From: Paractinoplanes lichenicola
Lineage (GTDB): Bacteria; Actinomycetota; Actinomycetes; Mycobacteriales; Micromonosporaceae
Length of the DNA stretch: 64,000 nt
Assembly: GCF_016785085.1 (NCBI RefSeq)
Contig: NZ_JAENHO010000003.1
Coordinates: 558,001-622,000, forward strand
Direction: 5' to 3'
Shown: positions 1 through 8,648 of the stretch, piece by piece
Layout of the letters: every line of letters begins with the position of its first letter
Position numbering within the stretch: the stretch's first letter is position 1
Notes under the pieces: model-generated
Told to the model about the DNA's origin: nothing
Seen by the model: the letters and a program-made list of their open reading frames with translations, nothing else
Databases searched by the model: none
Program-made: the position numbers and the translations under genes

Positions 1-723
1 GCCGTTCGCGTACGTCTCCACGGCGTTCAGCACGTGCGCGCGCAGCCACGGCACATGCCCGAAGAGCCGCTGGTGGGCCGCCTCGCGCAGGGCGACATAG
101 AGCCGTACCTGGTCCTCGGGGATCTCCAAACCGTCCCCGTACGCCTTGATGTTGGCCGGGACGAGCGCGGCGGTGCCGGTGGGGCCCAGGGGCAGGCCGA
201 TGTCGCCGGCCGACAGCACCTCGGCCGCGAGCTGACCCAGGGCCTGGCCGAGCTGCCCGCCGAAGAGCGCCCCACCCAGGGTCGCCACCATCGACTGCAT
301 CGGGCCGAGCTGGGCCTTCGCCTCGTCGGGCACGAGGTCGCCCATGGCGCCCACCATGCGGCCCGCGATCGGGTCGCACAGCTTCTTCCACACCTCGAGC
401 GTGTTGTAGATCCACTCGTTGCGGTTCCAGGCGGCGGCCACACGGATGCCGCTGGGCAGCGCGGAGGCCGGGTCGAGCCACAGATCGGCGAGCCGCAGCG
501 ACTCCTCGACCTGGTGGCGCTCGAACATGTTCACCGCGGGGTCACCGGCGGCGGACAGCTGACTCTGGGCGACCTGGCGGGCGAGGTCCCAGTTCACCGG
601 GCCGCTGCCGGGCCCGGCGAACATCTGCTGCAGCTGCGCCATGAACTGCTGCATCTGCTGCGGGTCGGAGGGGTCGGGCGGCTGGGCGCCCGGCAGTGAG
701 AAGCCGAACGGGATATCAGGCAC
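1..723 (-). CDS. Zincin_2 (DUF2342) metalloprotease-like protein, 3' end cut by window
   Basis: An open frame of 241 codons starts at a GTG at 723 and runs off the left edge. The start has a Met/Gln-rich stretch (around residues 22-40), followed by a helical body. The motif REAAHQRLFGHVPWL near residue 220 is typical of the actinobacterial zincin_2 family, often annotated as F420-biosynthesis-associated or zinc-dependent metalloprotease. Catalytic function of this family is not firmly established. The gene is divergent from the PDZ/Lon-like gene at 814, a common actinobacterial arrangement, with about 90 bp for both promoters. The C-terminal half is missing from the window, so completeness of the metal site cannot be judged. 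Confidence 0.85.
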   Translation of the reverse strand, partial: MPDIPFGFSLPGAQPPDPSDPQQMQQFMAQLQQMFAGPGSGPVNWDLARQVAQSQLSAAGDPAVNMFERHQVEESLRLADLWLDPASALPSGIRVAAAWNRNEWIYNTLEVWKKLCDPIAGRMVGAMGDLVPDEAKAQLGPMQSMVATLGGALFGGQLGQALGQLAAEVLSAGDIGLPLGPTGTAALVPANIKAYGDGLEIPEDQVRLYVALREAAHQRLFGHVPWLRAHVLNAVETYANG

Positions 724-813
724 GTGTCCAACCGTACGCGTGAAACGCCCGCTCCGGACCGATGGCGGTGTCAGCTCAGAGAGAACTCAGGGAGGGGCGA
801 TAGTCTCACGCGC

Positions 814-1842
814 ATGAGACGTCGTGGTGTCACCGTAATCCTCGGCGCCCTGATCACCGCCCTGCTGGCAGTCGGTGTGATGGCCGCACCCCTGCCGTAC
901 GTGGTGTTGAAGCCCGGCCCGACCGTGAACACCCTCGGATCGGACAACGGCACCGAGGTGATCCAGGTGACGGATGCGAAGACCACCACGTCGGCCGGTC
1001 AGCTGCGCCTGACCACGGTGAACGTGCAGTCGCAGGTCGAGTTGGTCTGGGCGATCAGCAGCTGGTTCAGCTCGTCCGACGCGGTTGTCCCGCGTGAGCT
1101 GATCTACCCGCCCGACCGTACGGAGAAGCAGGTCGAACAGCAGAACGCCGAGGAGTGGACCGAGTCGCAGAACAGCGCGGTCACGGTCGCACTGACCAAA
1201 CTGGGCTACCCCCCGCGCGCGGTGGTCAACAAGGTCACCGACGGCGGGGCCGCAGTCGGCGTCCTGCAGAAGGACGACGTGATCACCGCGGTCGACGGCA
1301 CCCCGATCGACAGCCCGTCGAGGCTGACCGCGCTGGTCCGGGCCAAGCGGGCGGGCAGTGTGCTCACCGTCTCTTATCTGCGGGCCGGCAAGGCGGCGAC
1401 CGCGAAGATCACCACCAAGGCCTCCGCGGACGACAACACGCCGCGGCTGGGAATCGAGATCACCCCGAAACAGGACGCCCCGTTCAAGGTCGAGATCGAT
1501 CTCGACAAGATCGGCGGACCGAGCGCGGGCCTGATGTTCACGCTCGGAATCATGGACAAGATCAAGCCGGAGGATTTGACCGGCGGAAAGATCATTGCGG
1601 GTACGGGGACGATCGACAACGACGGCAACGTGGGCCCGATCGGCGGGATCCCGCAGAAGCTCGTCGGCGCCAAGAAGGCCGGCGCGGAATTGTTCCTCGT
1701 GCCCAAGGCGAACTGCGCCGAAGCGCTGCGGAACTCGGTCGACGGGCTTCCGATGGCCGAGGTGGCCACCGTGGACGACGCGCTCACGGCGCTCAAGACC
1801 TTCACGGGTGGTGGCACCCCCAAGCCCTGCTCGGGTGCGTGA
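814..1842 (+). CDS. YlbL-type secreted PDZ/Lon-like serine protease
   Basis: 342 residues. The N-terminal hydrophobic segment (residues 6-27) acts as signal anchor, a PDZ domain lies around 120-215, and a Lon (S16) protease-like domain follows. The Ser-Lys dyad is visible: Ser237 in GGPSAG and Lys282 in GGIPQKLVGAKKAG, with spacing close to that of Lon. The protein should act on the outer face of the membrane. The ATG at 814 is chosen because it directly precedes the signal anchor; the frame is open upstream but that part has no signal-like features. In actinobacteria this gene commonly sits beside the zincin_2 gene and the UPF0182 gene, as here. The substrate is unknown. Confidence 0.93.
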   Translation: MRRRGVTVILGALITALLAVGVMAAPLPYVVLKPGPTVNTLGSDNGTEVIQVTDAKTTTSAGQLRLTTVNVQSQVELVWAISSWFSSSDAVVPRELIYPPDRTEKQVEQQNAEEWTESQNSAVTVALTKLGYPPRAVVNKVTDGGAAVGVLQKDDVITAVDGTPIDSPSRLTALVRAKRAGSVLTVSYLRAGKAATAKITTKASADDNTPRLGIEITPKQDAPFKVEIDLDKIGGPSAGLMFTLGIMDKIKPEDLTGGKIIAGTGTIDNDGNVGPIGGIPQKLVGAKKAGAELFLVPKANCAEALRNSVDGLPMAEVATVDDALTALKTFTGGGTPKPCSGA

Positions 1843-1897
1843 CAGATGACGTACGGTGAATCACCGGCCCGACTGAAATGTGGAGCCTCCGTTGGTA

Positions 1898-4864
1898 ATG
1901 CGTAACAGCCCTCTGCCGAGGATGAGCCGGCGCGGTCGCGTCACGGTCGGCGTCCTGGTCGGGGTCTTTCTTCTTTTCACGCTGCTCGGGTGGGGCATCG
2001 ACGCGTACACCGATTACCTCTGGTTCAACGAGGTCGACTTCGTCAACGTCTTCTCCGGTGTTCTCCTCACCCGTCTCCTGCTGTTCCTGGTCATCGGCCT
2101 CGCGGTCGCGCTGATCATCGCAGGCAACCTCTATCTGGCCTATCGGCTCCGGCCCCTGCTGCGGCCGCACTCGGCCGAACAGGCGACGCTCGAGCGCTAC
2201 CGCATGATCATCGCGCCGCGCCTGGGCACCTGGATCACCGTGCTCACGCTGATCATCGGCTTCTTCGCGGGCCTCTCCGCGCAGGGCCGGTGGAAGGACT
2301 GGATGCTGTTCCGCAACGGCGGCAGCTTCGGCATCCAGGACCCTGAGCACAAAGTAGACGTCGGGTGGTACGTCTTCGACTACCCGATGCTGCGCTACGT
2401 GCTCGGCGTCGCCTTCACCGCCGTCGTGCTCTCGGTGCTCGGCTCGCTCGCCATGCACTACATCTTCGGCGGCGTCCGCCTGCAGGGCGTCGGCGACCGG
2501 ATGACCACCGGCGCACGGGCTCACCTGACCTCGCTGGTCGCGCTGTTCGTGCTGCTCAAAGCCGTGGCGTACGTGCTCGACCGCCGGGCCCTGCTGCTCG
2601 AGCAGCACGTCTCCCCGGGCCTGTACGGGGCGGGTTACACCGACGTCAACGCGTTGATGCCGGCCAAGGAGATACTCGCGTACATCTCGATCGTCGTGGC
2701 GATCGCGATCATCGTGTTCTCCAACGCGGGCATGCGGAACCTGGTATGGCCCGGCGTCTCGCTGGCCCTGCTGGCGATCTCGGCGGTGGCGATCGGCGGC
2801 ATCTACCCGCTCGCCGTGCAGAACTTCTCGGTCAAGCCCAGCCTGAGCGAGAAGGAAGCGCCGTACATCCAGCGCTCGATCGACGCCACCAGAGCGGCCT
2901 TCGGGCTCAGCAACACCCAGGTCGATCCCTACCGCGCGACCACGGTCGTCCCGCCGAGCGGCCTGGCCACCAATGCCAGCGCCCAGAACGCCCGCCTGAT
3001 CGACCCGCAGCTGGTCTCGCAGGCGTTCACCCAGTCGCAGCAGTCCCGCGGCTTCTACGACTTCGGCGCCAAGCTCGACGTCGACCGCTACTCGATCGAC
3101 GACAAGACCGGCGACTACGTGGTCGGCGTGCGCGAGATCAACGACGACAAGCTGACCACCCAGCAGCGCAACTGGCTCAACCGGCACACCGTCTACACCC
3201 ACGGCTACGGCCTGGTGGCGGCGCCGGCCAACCAGTTCTGCGGCGGCCTTCCGTATTTCGTCTCCGGCTTCCTCGGCGACGACCGACCGAGCAACTGCTC
3301 CGCGCCGGAGGAAGAGATCGAGGTCGACCAGCCGCGGATCTACTACGGCGAGCAGTCGACCGAGTACGCGATCGTCGGCCAGGAGGACGAGAACCGCCGG
3401 GTCGAGTTCGACCGCCCGCAGGAGGACAACAACAACGCCGAGGAGCTCTACACCTACACCGGTGAGGGCGGCGTCTCGATCGGCTCGTTCTTCCGCCGGC
3501 TGGTGTTCGCGATCAAGAACACCGAGAGCAACTTCGTCCTGTCCGACGCGGTCAACTCCGACTCCAAGCTCATGTACATCCGTGAGCCGCGCGAGCGGGT
3601 GGCCAAGGTCGCGCCGTTCCTGACGATCGACGGCGACCCGTACCCGGCGGCCGTCGACGGCCGGATCGTGTGGATCCTCGACGGATACACGACGTCGGCC
3701 AGCTACCCGTACTCGCAGAAGATCAACCTGGCCACCGAGACGCAGGACGAGCTCACCGGCCAGGGGCAGTTCGCGCTGGCCCGCGACGACGTCAACTACA
3801 TGCGCAACTCGGTCAAGGCGACCGTCGACGCGTACGACGGCACGGTCAAGCTGTACGAGTTCGACGACAACGACCCGGTGCTCAAGGCGTGGAACAAGGC
3901 CTTCGGCGGGGATCTGATCATCCCCAAGGCGGAGACGCCGCAGTCCCTCGAGGACCACTTCCGCTACCCGCAGGACCTGTTCAAGGTGCAGCGCAACCTG
4001 CTCACCCGGTTCCACGTCACCGACCCGCAGGCGTTCTTCTCGGGTCAGGACTTCTGGCAGGTGCCGAACGCGCCCGACTCGCCGTCGAACAACCAGAAGC
4101 AGCCGCCGTTCTACCTCAACGTGCAGCTGCCCGAGCAGCAACAGACCCGGTTCCAGCTGACCGCCGGCGTCACCCCGGCCAACCGCGAAAACCTGGCCGC
4201 GCTGATCTCCGGTTCGTACGTCGACAACAAACCCGTGCTGCAGGTGCTCGAACTGCCGGACCAGACAGTCACACCAGGCCCGGTGCAGGTCCATCAAAAG
4301 ATGACGGCCAACGCCGACGTGCGACAGCAGATCACCCTGCTGTCCAACAACGCGCAGTCCCAAGTGCTCTACGGCAACCTGATAACCCTGCCCGTCGAAG
4401 GCGGCGTGCTCTACGTCGAACCGGTCTACGTGCGACCCAGCAACCAGGAGAACGCGGCACCCCAGCTGCAGAAGATCCTGATGTCGTACGGCGACGGCGG
4501 CACGTACGTGGTCCTCGCCAACAACCTGCAAGAGGGCCTGAAAGCGCTGGTCGACAAGGGCAAGGCCGCCCAGAGCGGCAACAACAACACCGGCAACAAC
4601 AACACCGGCGGCAACACGGGCACCACAAACCCGCCGCCGCCGGAAACCCTCACCGGTGAACTGGCGGCCGCCGCGACCGCCCTCGACCAGGCCATCGCCA
4701 ACGTCAAGACCGCCCAGCAGTCCGGCGACTTCGCCCGCTACGGCGAGGCGCTCAAGGCCCTCGACACCGCGATGACCAACTTCGAGAACGCCCGCAACGC
4801 CGCCGGCGGCGCGGCCCCCAACCCGTCCGGATCGGCAGCACCATCGCCGACCCCGAGCGGCTGA
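1898..4864 (+). CDS. UPF0182 family large integral membrane protein
   Basis: 988 residues from ATG 1898 (GGAG at 1882-1885; a GTG at 1880 is an alternative). About seven hydrophobic segments occupy the first third (first one around residues 15-35), followed by a long soluble extracytoplasmic-type region. The last 110 residues are Asn/Gly/Thr-rich (GNNNTGNNNTGGNTG) then Ala-rich and probably coiled. This is the family layout of UPF0182 (COG1615), nearly universal in actinobacteria and without a proven function. It lies 55 bp after the PDZ protease and is probably co-transcribed with it. The dense antisense reading frame over this gene is a codon-bias shadow. Confidence 0.95.
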   Translation: MRNSPLPRMSRRGRVTVGVLVGVFLLFTLLGWGIDAYTDYLWFNEVDFVNVFSGVLLTRLLLFLVIGLAVALIIAGNLYLAYRLRPLLRPHSAEQATLERYRMIIAPRLGTWITVLTLIIGFFAGLSAQGRWKDWMLFRNGGSFGIQDPEHKVDVGWYVFDYPMLRYVLGVAFTAVVLSVLGSLAMHYIFGGVRLQGVGDRMTTGARAHLTSLVALFVLLKAVAYVLDRRALLLEQHVSPGLYGAGYTDVNALMPAKEILAYISIVVAIAIIVFSNAGMRNLVWPGVSLALLAISAVAIGGIYPLAVQNFSVKPSLSEKEAPYIQRSIDATRAAFGLSNTQVDPYRATTVVPPSGLATNASAQNARLIDPQLVSQAFTQSQQSRGFYDFGAKLDVDRYSIDDKTGDYVVGVREINDDKLTTQQRNWLNRHTVYTHGYGLVAAPANQFCGGLPYFVSGFLGDDRPSNCSAPEEEIEVDQPRIYYGEQSTEYAIVGQEDENRRVEFDRPQEDNNNAEELYTYTGEGGVSIGSFFRRLVFAIKNTESNFVLSDAVNSDSKLMYIREPRERVAKVAPFLTIDGDPYPAAVDGRIVWILDGYTTSASYPYSQKINLATETQDELTGQGQFALARDDVNYMRNSVKATVDAYDGTVKLYEFDDNDPVLKAWNKAFGGDLIIPKAETPQSLEDHFRYPQDLFKVQRNLLTRFHVTDPQAFFSGQDFWQVPNAPDSPSNNQKQPPFYLNVQLPEQQQTRFQLTAGVTPANRENLAALISGSYVDNKPVLQVLELPDQTVTPGPVQVHQKMTANADVRQQITLLSNNAQSQVLYGNLITLPVEGGVLYVEPVYVRPSNQENAAPQLQKILMSYGDGGTYVVLANNLQEGLKALVDKGKAAQSGNNNTGNNNTGGNTGTTNPPPPETLTGELAAAATALDQAIANVKTAQQSGDFARYGEALKALDTAMTNFENARNAAGGAAPNPSGSAAPSPTPSG

Positions 4865-4918
4865 CCCTGCTTGTTGGACCCCGGTGACCCGCCGTGTCGC
4901 GGGTCACCGGGACCCGTT

Positions 4919-4948
4919 TTGCAGCCGACGTCAGGGTTGCGCTAGTGT
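4919..4948 (+). promoter_or_regulatory. Candidate promoter of tRNA-fMet 1
   Basis: TTGCAG (4919-4924) and TAGTGT (4943-4948) are separated by 18 bp, fitting a housekeeping sigma promoter, and place a start roughly 5-7 bp before the mature tRNA. Assigned by eye from position and spacing only. Confidence 0.5.
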
Positions 4949-4959
4949 TAACAGGCCGA

Positions 4960-5033
4960 CGCGGGGTGGAGCAGCTCGGTAGCTCGCTGGGCTCATAACC
5001 CAGAGGTCGCAGGTTCAAATCCTGTCCCCGCTA
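4960..5033 (+). tRNA. tRNA-fMet (CAT), initiator, copy 1
   Basis: Complete cloverleaf with anticodon CAT in loop CTCATAA. The anticodon stem ends in three G:C pairs (CTGGG/CCCAG), the hallmark of initiator tRNA, and position 1 (C) is not Watson-Crick paired with position 72 (T). The T-arm reads GCAGGTTCAAATCCTGT. CCA is not encoded (CGA follows). Its sequence is identical to the tRNA at 5701-5774 on the other strand. Confidence 0.97.
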
Positions 5034-5039
5034 CGAGTC

Positions 5040-5082
5040 GAGAGGCCTCTGTCCGCTGTGAAGCGCGGACCGGGGCCTCTTC
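5040..5082 (+). terminator. Terminator after tRNA-fMet 1
   Basis: Inverted repeat AGAGGCC / GGCCTCT with inner arms GTCCGC / GCGGAC lies directly after the tRNA and is followed by a short T-containing tail. Consistent with intrinsic termination and 3' maturation of the tRNA transcript. Confidence 0.6.
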
Positions 5083-5661
5083 GCTGTTTCCTGGGGGCCG
5101 AGCCCCCAGACCCCACGTTCCGGTGGGGGCGGGGGTGCATTGGTTGCGGTCGGTCCTGCGACTTCGTCGCGGGGTTGGCCTGAGGGCCTCGACGTAATGC
5201 GTCGGCTCTGACTCCCCACCGCGCCGGGTTTTGTTGCAGCCTGAGTCTGGTCTTGCCGGGCTCGATCTCGGCGGGCCGCCGTCGCCAGTTCCGGGCCTAG
5301 GGTCAGCGCTAACCGCGTGCTTGCTCTCGAGCGTCAGGCTTGGTCATAGCTTCAGCGCCAGTTTCAGCCCGGTCGCTGTTCTGGCGCAGCGTGTCCTCGG
5401 CCCGGTTGCCGTCCTGGCGTTGCGTCCGCCCTGGCCCGGTTGCTGTTCTGGCGTTGCGTCGGCTCCGGCCGCTGTCCTGTCACGGCCCCGGCCGCAGCTC
5501 CGCCCTGCCGCTGCCCTGGCGTGGCCCCAGCCCCGGCCGCTGTTCTGGCGTGGTCCCGGTCCCGGCCGCAGCGCGGACCTTGGCCGCGAGTTGTGCGACC
5601 CGTGGTGAGACATTAGGTATACCGGCGGTCGCGGGCCCCTCGGAAGATTCGCGTGGAAACG
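5083..5661. repeat. Low-complexity intergenic tract with decayed ~22-bp repeats
   Basis: No convincing gene. Between about 5366 and 5600 a motif close to GGYYGCTGTYCTGGCG recurs about five times with irregular spacing. Reading frames here lack ribosome-binding sites and any recognisable domain, and give Ala/Pro/Arg-rich nonsense in all frames. It fills most of the gap between two convergent initiator tRNA genes. Confidence 0.55.
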
Positions 5662-5695
5662 GAAACGCGGTTCGCCCGAAGGCGAACCGCGTTTC
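5662..5695 (-). terminator. Terminator of tRNA-fMet 2
   Basis: A perfect 15-bp stem with a 4-base loop (CGAA on plus, TTCG on minus) starts six bases beyond the 3' end of the minus-strand tRNA. The core arm is AACGCGGTTCGCC. A stable UUCG-type loop on the transcribed strand supports a terminator. Confidence 0.75.
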
Positions 5696-5700
5696 GTTTG

Positions 5701-5774
5701 TAGCGGGGACAGGATTTGAACCTGCGACCTCTGGGTTATGAGCCCAGCGAGCTACCGAGCTGCTCCACCCCGCG
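5701..5774 (-). tRNA. tRNA-fMet (CAT), initiator, copy 2
   Basis: Reverse complement of this segment is base-for-base identical to the tRNA at 4960-5033, including the three G:C pairs next to the anticodon loop. CCA is not encoded. The five bases before each gene (GCCGA) are also shared, so the duplication covers little more than the tRNA itself. Confidence 0.97.
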
Positions 5775-6355
5775 TCGGCTTCTAAAGCTTACCTCGTTCG
5801 GTTCAGTCGCATCCGACCGCCCCCAACGACCGCCCCCAACGACCGCCCCCAACGGCCGCCCGCTCGGTGCCGCCTGCCCCGTCGAGCCGGTTCGGTTTTG
5901 CCTGGCCCCCGGCCGGTCAAGCCCGCTCGGTGCTGTCCGTTCCGGTCGAGCCTGTCGAGTTCTGTTCGATCCTGCCGCCGGTCGAGCCGTTCGGTGCTGC
6001 CCGGCCCGTCCTGTCTGCCCAGTCCCATCGGTTCGAGCCCGGGCCCACTTTGCTCGTCCCGGCCGTCTCGGTCCCGCCCTCAGTTTGCTCGGTTCGAGCG
6101 CCTCGGATTCGCTGCGCCGCGGGGTGCACTGAACCTCGGTGAGCGGTTCCAGTTCTAGCAGCCCGTCTCTGCGGCACCTGGTGTCGGCGAACTTGACCTC
6201 AGTGGTCCTGATCCGGCGGCCGCGTTCGGCGGACCGGACCAGCGGCCCTATCTCGCGGTACAGCAGCCGAGCCGAGATTGGTCCTGGCGGCTTCGTCCGG
6301 GCGGCCGTAACTCCTGCCCCTGACTTCTGTGCCCCGATCGCCCTGTAGTTCGGGT
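5775..6355. repeat. Gene-free tract with three exact 13-bp repeats
   Basis: Three exact tandem copies of CGACCGCCCCCAA occupy 5814-5852, followed to about 6130 by a degenerate pattern around GTCGAGCCGKTCGGTGCTG. Frames over this stretch show only Arg/Pro/Thr-rich low complexity. The right part (6130-6355) shows no repeat and no gene I can support; it ends at the MarR stop codon. Confidence 0.5.
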
Positions 6356-6859
6356 CTAAGGGGTGGGTGGGCGGTGGTGGAGGCGGGTGTTGGCTTTGGT
6401 GGCTGCTGTGGTTAGGCGGGAGAGGAACGTGGTGACTTGGGTGAGGGTTTCGGGGGTGGTGTGGTGTAGGACGTCGGCTATTTCGGTGCCGGCGAACGAC
6501 AGGAAAGTGCGGGCCTGGGCGCGGGCGTGGGGGGTGGGGCGGAGAGTTACGCGGCGGCGGTCGGGGTGTTCGCGGGTTCGGGTGATGTGGCCGGCTGTTT
6601 CGAGGCGGTTCAGCAGCACCGTGGTTGCGCCGGAGGTCATGCCTATTTGGCGGGAGAGGTCTGCGGGGGTGAGCGGGCGGTTCTGTTCGGCGGCCCAGAC
6701 GATGTTGCTCAGGGCGTTCGCGTCTGACGTGGGGAGGGACATCCACGTGGCTAGGTGCAGGTTCAGTTCGGCGAACGTGACGGCCCAGTCTCGTAGCTGC
6801 TGCATCACGGCGGTCTGAGCGGGGGACCAGTCGACGGTCAGCGGGTCTGCTTCCGGCAT
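6356..6859 (-). CDS. MarR family transcriptional regulator
   Basis: 167 residues from ATG 6859, preceded by GAAGGAAG six bases upstream. The winged helix-turn-helix lies around residues 50-110 (LTPADLSRQIGMTSGATTV, then a HPDRRRVTL wing). It is divergent from the FAD monooxygenase at 6920; two palindromes in the shared promoter are probable operators. The likely role is ligand-responsive repression of the monooxygenase and of itself. A Pro/His-rich C-terminus is slightly unusual. The family assignment is firm; the ligand is unknown. Confidence 0.92.
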   Translation of the reverse strand: MPEADPLTVDWSPAQTAVMQQLRDWAVTFAELNLHLATWMSLPTSDANALSNIVWAAEQNRPLTPADLSRQIGMTSGATTVLLNRLETAGHITRTREHPDRRRVTLRPTPHARAQARTFLSFAGTEIADVLHHTTPETLTQVTTFLSRLTTAATKANTRLHHRPPTP

Positions 6860-6867
6860 GCAACTTC

Positions 6868-6896
6868 CTTCACTATGAAGTAGCTTCACTGTAAAG
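6868..6896. promoter_or_regulatory. Tandem MarR operator palindromes
   Basis: CTTCACTATGAAG (6868-6880) is a perfect palindrome around CTA. CTTCACTGTAAAG (6884-6896) is a near copy, with centres 16 bp apart. They lie between the MarR start (6859) and the monooxygenase start (6920), where a MarR dimer would block both promoters. Confidence 0.65.
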
Positions 6897-6919
6897 CATT
6901 AGGGGAGTGAAGCGAGATC

Positions 6920-8107
6920 ATGGCATCAGCGCGGGTAATTGTGTCCGGGGCGAGCATTGCCGGTCTTTCGGCGGCCCACTGGCTCCGGCGTACGGGGTGG
7001 GAAGTCACCGTCGTCGAGCGGGCCGAGAGCTTTCGGGACGGCGGGCAGAACGTCGACGTACGGGGAATCGCTCGTCAGGTTCTCGAGCGGATGGGATTGT
7101 TCGACGCGGTCAAGGCGCAGAACACCACCGAGACCGGGACCGTGTTGATCGGCGCGTCGGGTGAGGTGCGGGGCGAGCTGCCCTCCGACGACCCGGACGG
7201 GGCCACGGCAGAGCTCGAGGTGTTGCGCGGCGACCTGGCCCGCACGATTCTCGATCATCTGCCCGACGGGATCGAGTTCGTCTACGGCGACACGATCGAC
7301 GAGGTGACCGACGGGCCCGACGAACTGGCCGTCACCATGGCCTCGGGGCGGTCGTTGCGGGCGGATCTGCTGGTCATCGCCGAAGGGGTGCGCTCGACGA
7401 CCCGCGATCGGGTGTTCGGGGCGACGGTCGATCCGCACGAGCTCGGGATCACCATGGTGTTCGGAACCATCCCGCGTACGCCGAGCGACGACACCCGGTG
7501 GCGGTGGTACAACACGGTTGGCGGGCGCCAGATCCACCTCCGGCCCGACAATCACGGCACCACCCGCGCGATCCTCTCCTACGCCCGCGGCGACGATCTC
7601 ACCCGCCTCGACCTGCCCGACGCCTTGGCCCAGGTCAGGAGCCGGTACGCGGACGCCGGCTGGGAAGCGCCGCGGATCCTCGACGGGTTCGACGCGTCCG
7701 ACGACGTCTACATCGACCACCTGACCCAGATCCGCATGAGCACGTGGCATCGGGGCCGGGTCGTGGTCGCGGGCGACGCCGGGTGGTGTGTGACTCCGTT
7801 GGGTGGCGGTGGTGCGTCCCTGGCGCTGACCAGCGGATATGTTTTGGCCGCCTATCTCGCGCAGCGGCCGGGCGACCTTCCGGCGGCCCTTTCCTCGTAC
7901 GAGAAATGGATGCGCCCGCTCGTCGACGACGTCCAGAAGCTTCCGCCGGGGATCGAGCACTTCGCGTATCCGCAGACGCGGCTCGGATTGGCGTTGCGTG
8001 GGCTGCTCGACAAAGCCCTGACGTCGTCGCTGTTCGGATCGCTCGCCGCCAAGCTCACCCACGTCGCCGAGACCGACCAGCAACTCCCCGAGATGGCCCA
8101 AGTCTGA
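6920..8107 (+). CDS. FAD-dependent monooxygenase (PHBH/TetX-like)
   Basis: 395 residues. The N-terminal Rossmann motif GASIAGLSAAHWLRR is the GxGxxG-type FAD fold (with Ser in place of the second Gly). EGVRSTTR around residue 155 corresponds to the DG region, and VVVAGDAGWCVTPLGGGG around 285 is the GD motif that binds the FAD ribityl chain. This is a class A flavoprotein hydroxylase using NAD(P)H and oxygen on a small aromatic or polyketide-like substrate that cannot be named. Divergent transcription from a MarR gene suggests induction by its substrate, for example in detoxification. Confidence 0.9.
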   Translation: MASARVIVSGASIAGLSAAHWLRRTGWEVTVVERAESFRDGGQNVDVRGIARQVLERMGLFDAVKAQNTTETGTVLIGASGEVRGELPSDDPDGATAELEVLRGDLARTILDHLPDGIEFVYGDTIDEVTDGPDELAVTMASGRSLRADLLVIAEGVRSTTRDRVFGATVDPHELGITMVFGTIPRTPSDDTRWRWYNTVGGRQIHLRPDNHGTTRAILSYARGDDLTRLDLPDALAQVRSRYADAGWEAPRILDGFDASDDVYIDHLTQIRMSTWHRGRVVVAGDAGWCVTPLGGGGASLALTSGYVLAAYLAQRPGDLPAALSSYEKWMRPLVDDVQKLPPGIEHFAYPQTRLGLALRGLLDKALTSSLFGSLAAKLTHVAETDQQLPEMAQV

Positions 8108-8247
8108 AGACGCCAGTACGCGAAACGGGCGGCCCGAGTCTGAAGGGTGCCGGTACGCGAAACGGGCGGCCCGAGTTTGAGGCGCCGGTATGCGCCCGGT
8201 ATGCGAAACGGGCGGCCCGCGATTGTCGCGCGCCGCCCGTTCGGGGT
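8098..8247. repeat. 37-bp direct repeats ending in a terminator arm
   Basis: The unit GTACGCGAAACGGGCGGCCC recurs at 8116, 8153 and (as GTATGCG) 8199, with a period of 37 bp then 46 bp because of a small internal duplication. The last bases of the monooxygenase gene form part of the first unit. The last unit pairs with CCGCCCG at about 8237 to make a GC-rich hairpin (about 8208-8242) that can terminate both convergent genes. Confidence 0.65.
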
Positions 8248-8250
8248 GGG

Positions 8251-8574
8251 TCAGGGCAGGTCGTAGCCCACGGCGATCAGGTATTTGTTGCTGGGGCAGG
8301 ACTTGCCGATGATCGAGCTGTTCTCGGTATGGTTCCACGGGCCGAAGTAGTAGGCCCCACCCGAAGTGCCCTGCACATTGGTGGCGCAGTAGATCATCGT
8401 GCGGTAGTAGCCGCTGCCCTTCTGGCACCAGAACGTGCCGCTGCCGCCCAGGCCCCACTTCGCATAGAGCCGGGAACAGCTGGTGGCGCTCGCGGAGGCC
8501 GGAGCCGCTGCCACGCCCACGGCCGCGGCGACCAACGTCGTCACCAGCAAGGTGCGTTTGATCAGGTTGCGCAT
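8251..8574 (-). CDS. Small secreted protein of unknown function
   Basis: 107 residues from ATG 8574, chosen over the ATG at 8586 because GGGGGAA lies just before it. A clear Sec signal peptide (Arg/Lys start, hydrophobic residues 8-25, cleavage near ASA) precedes a mature part of about 78 residues with four cysteines, probably two disulfides, and many Gly/Tyr/Trp. I do not recognise the family. It ends at the shared repeat/terminator tract downstream of the monooxygenase and stands alone. Confidence 0.75.
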   Translation of the reverse strand: MRNLIKRTLLVTTLVAAAVGVAAAPASASATSCSRLYAKWGLGGSGTFWCQKGSGYYRTMIYCATNVQGTSGGAYYFGPWNHTENSSIIGKSCPSNKYLIAVGYDLP

Positions 8575-8648
8575 GTATTCCCCCATGTCGATCTCGTAGC
8601 GGGCTCACCGTACCCGGTGAAGATCGACATGGCTGCCCCGCTCGGGGA

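Noticed and set aside
1802..4531. Long minus-strand frame antisense to the UPF0182 gene
   Set aside because: Composition is Arg/Val/Glu/Asp-rich without domains; it mirrors the codon bias of the real plus-strand gene.
4960..5774. Integrated element between the two tRNA genes
   Set aside because: The spacer has no integrase, no attachment-type direct repeat and no gene at all.
5736..6863. Minus-strand frame covering tRNA-fMet 2 and the MarR gene
   Set aside because: It overlaps the tRNA and the MarR gene in another frame and consists of low-complexity Arg/Thr/Pro repeats.
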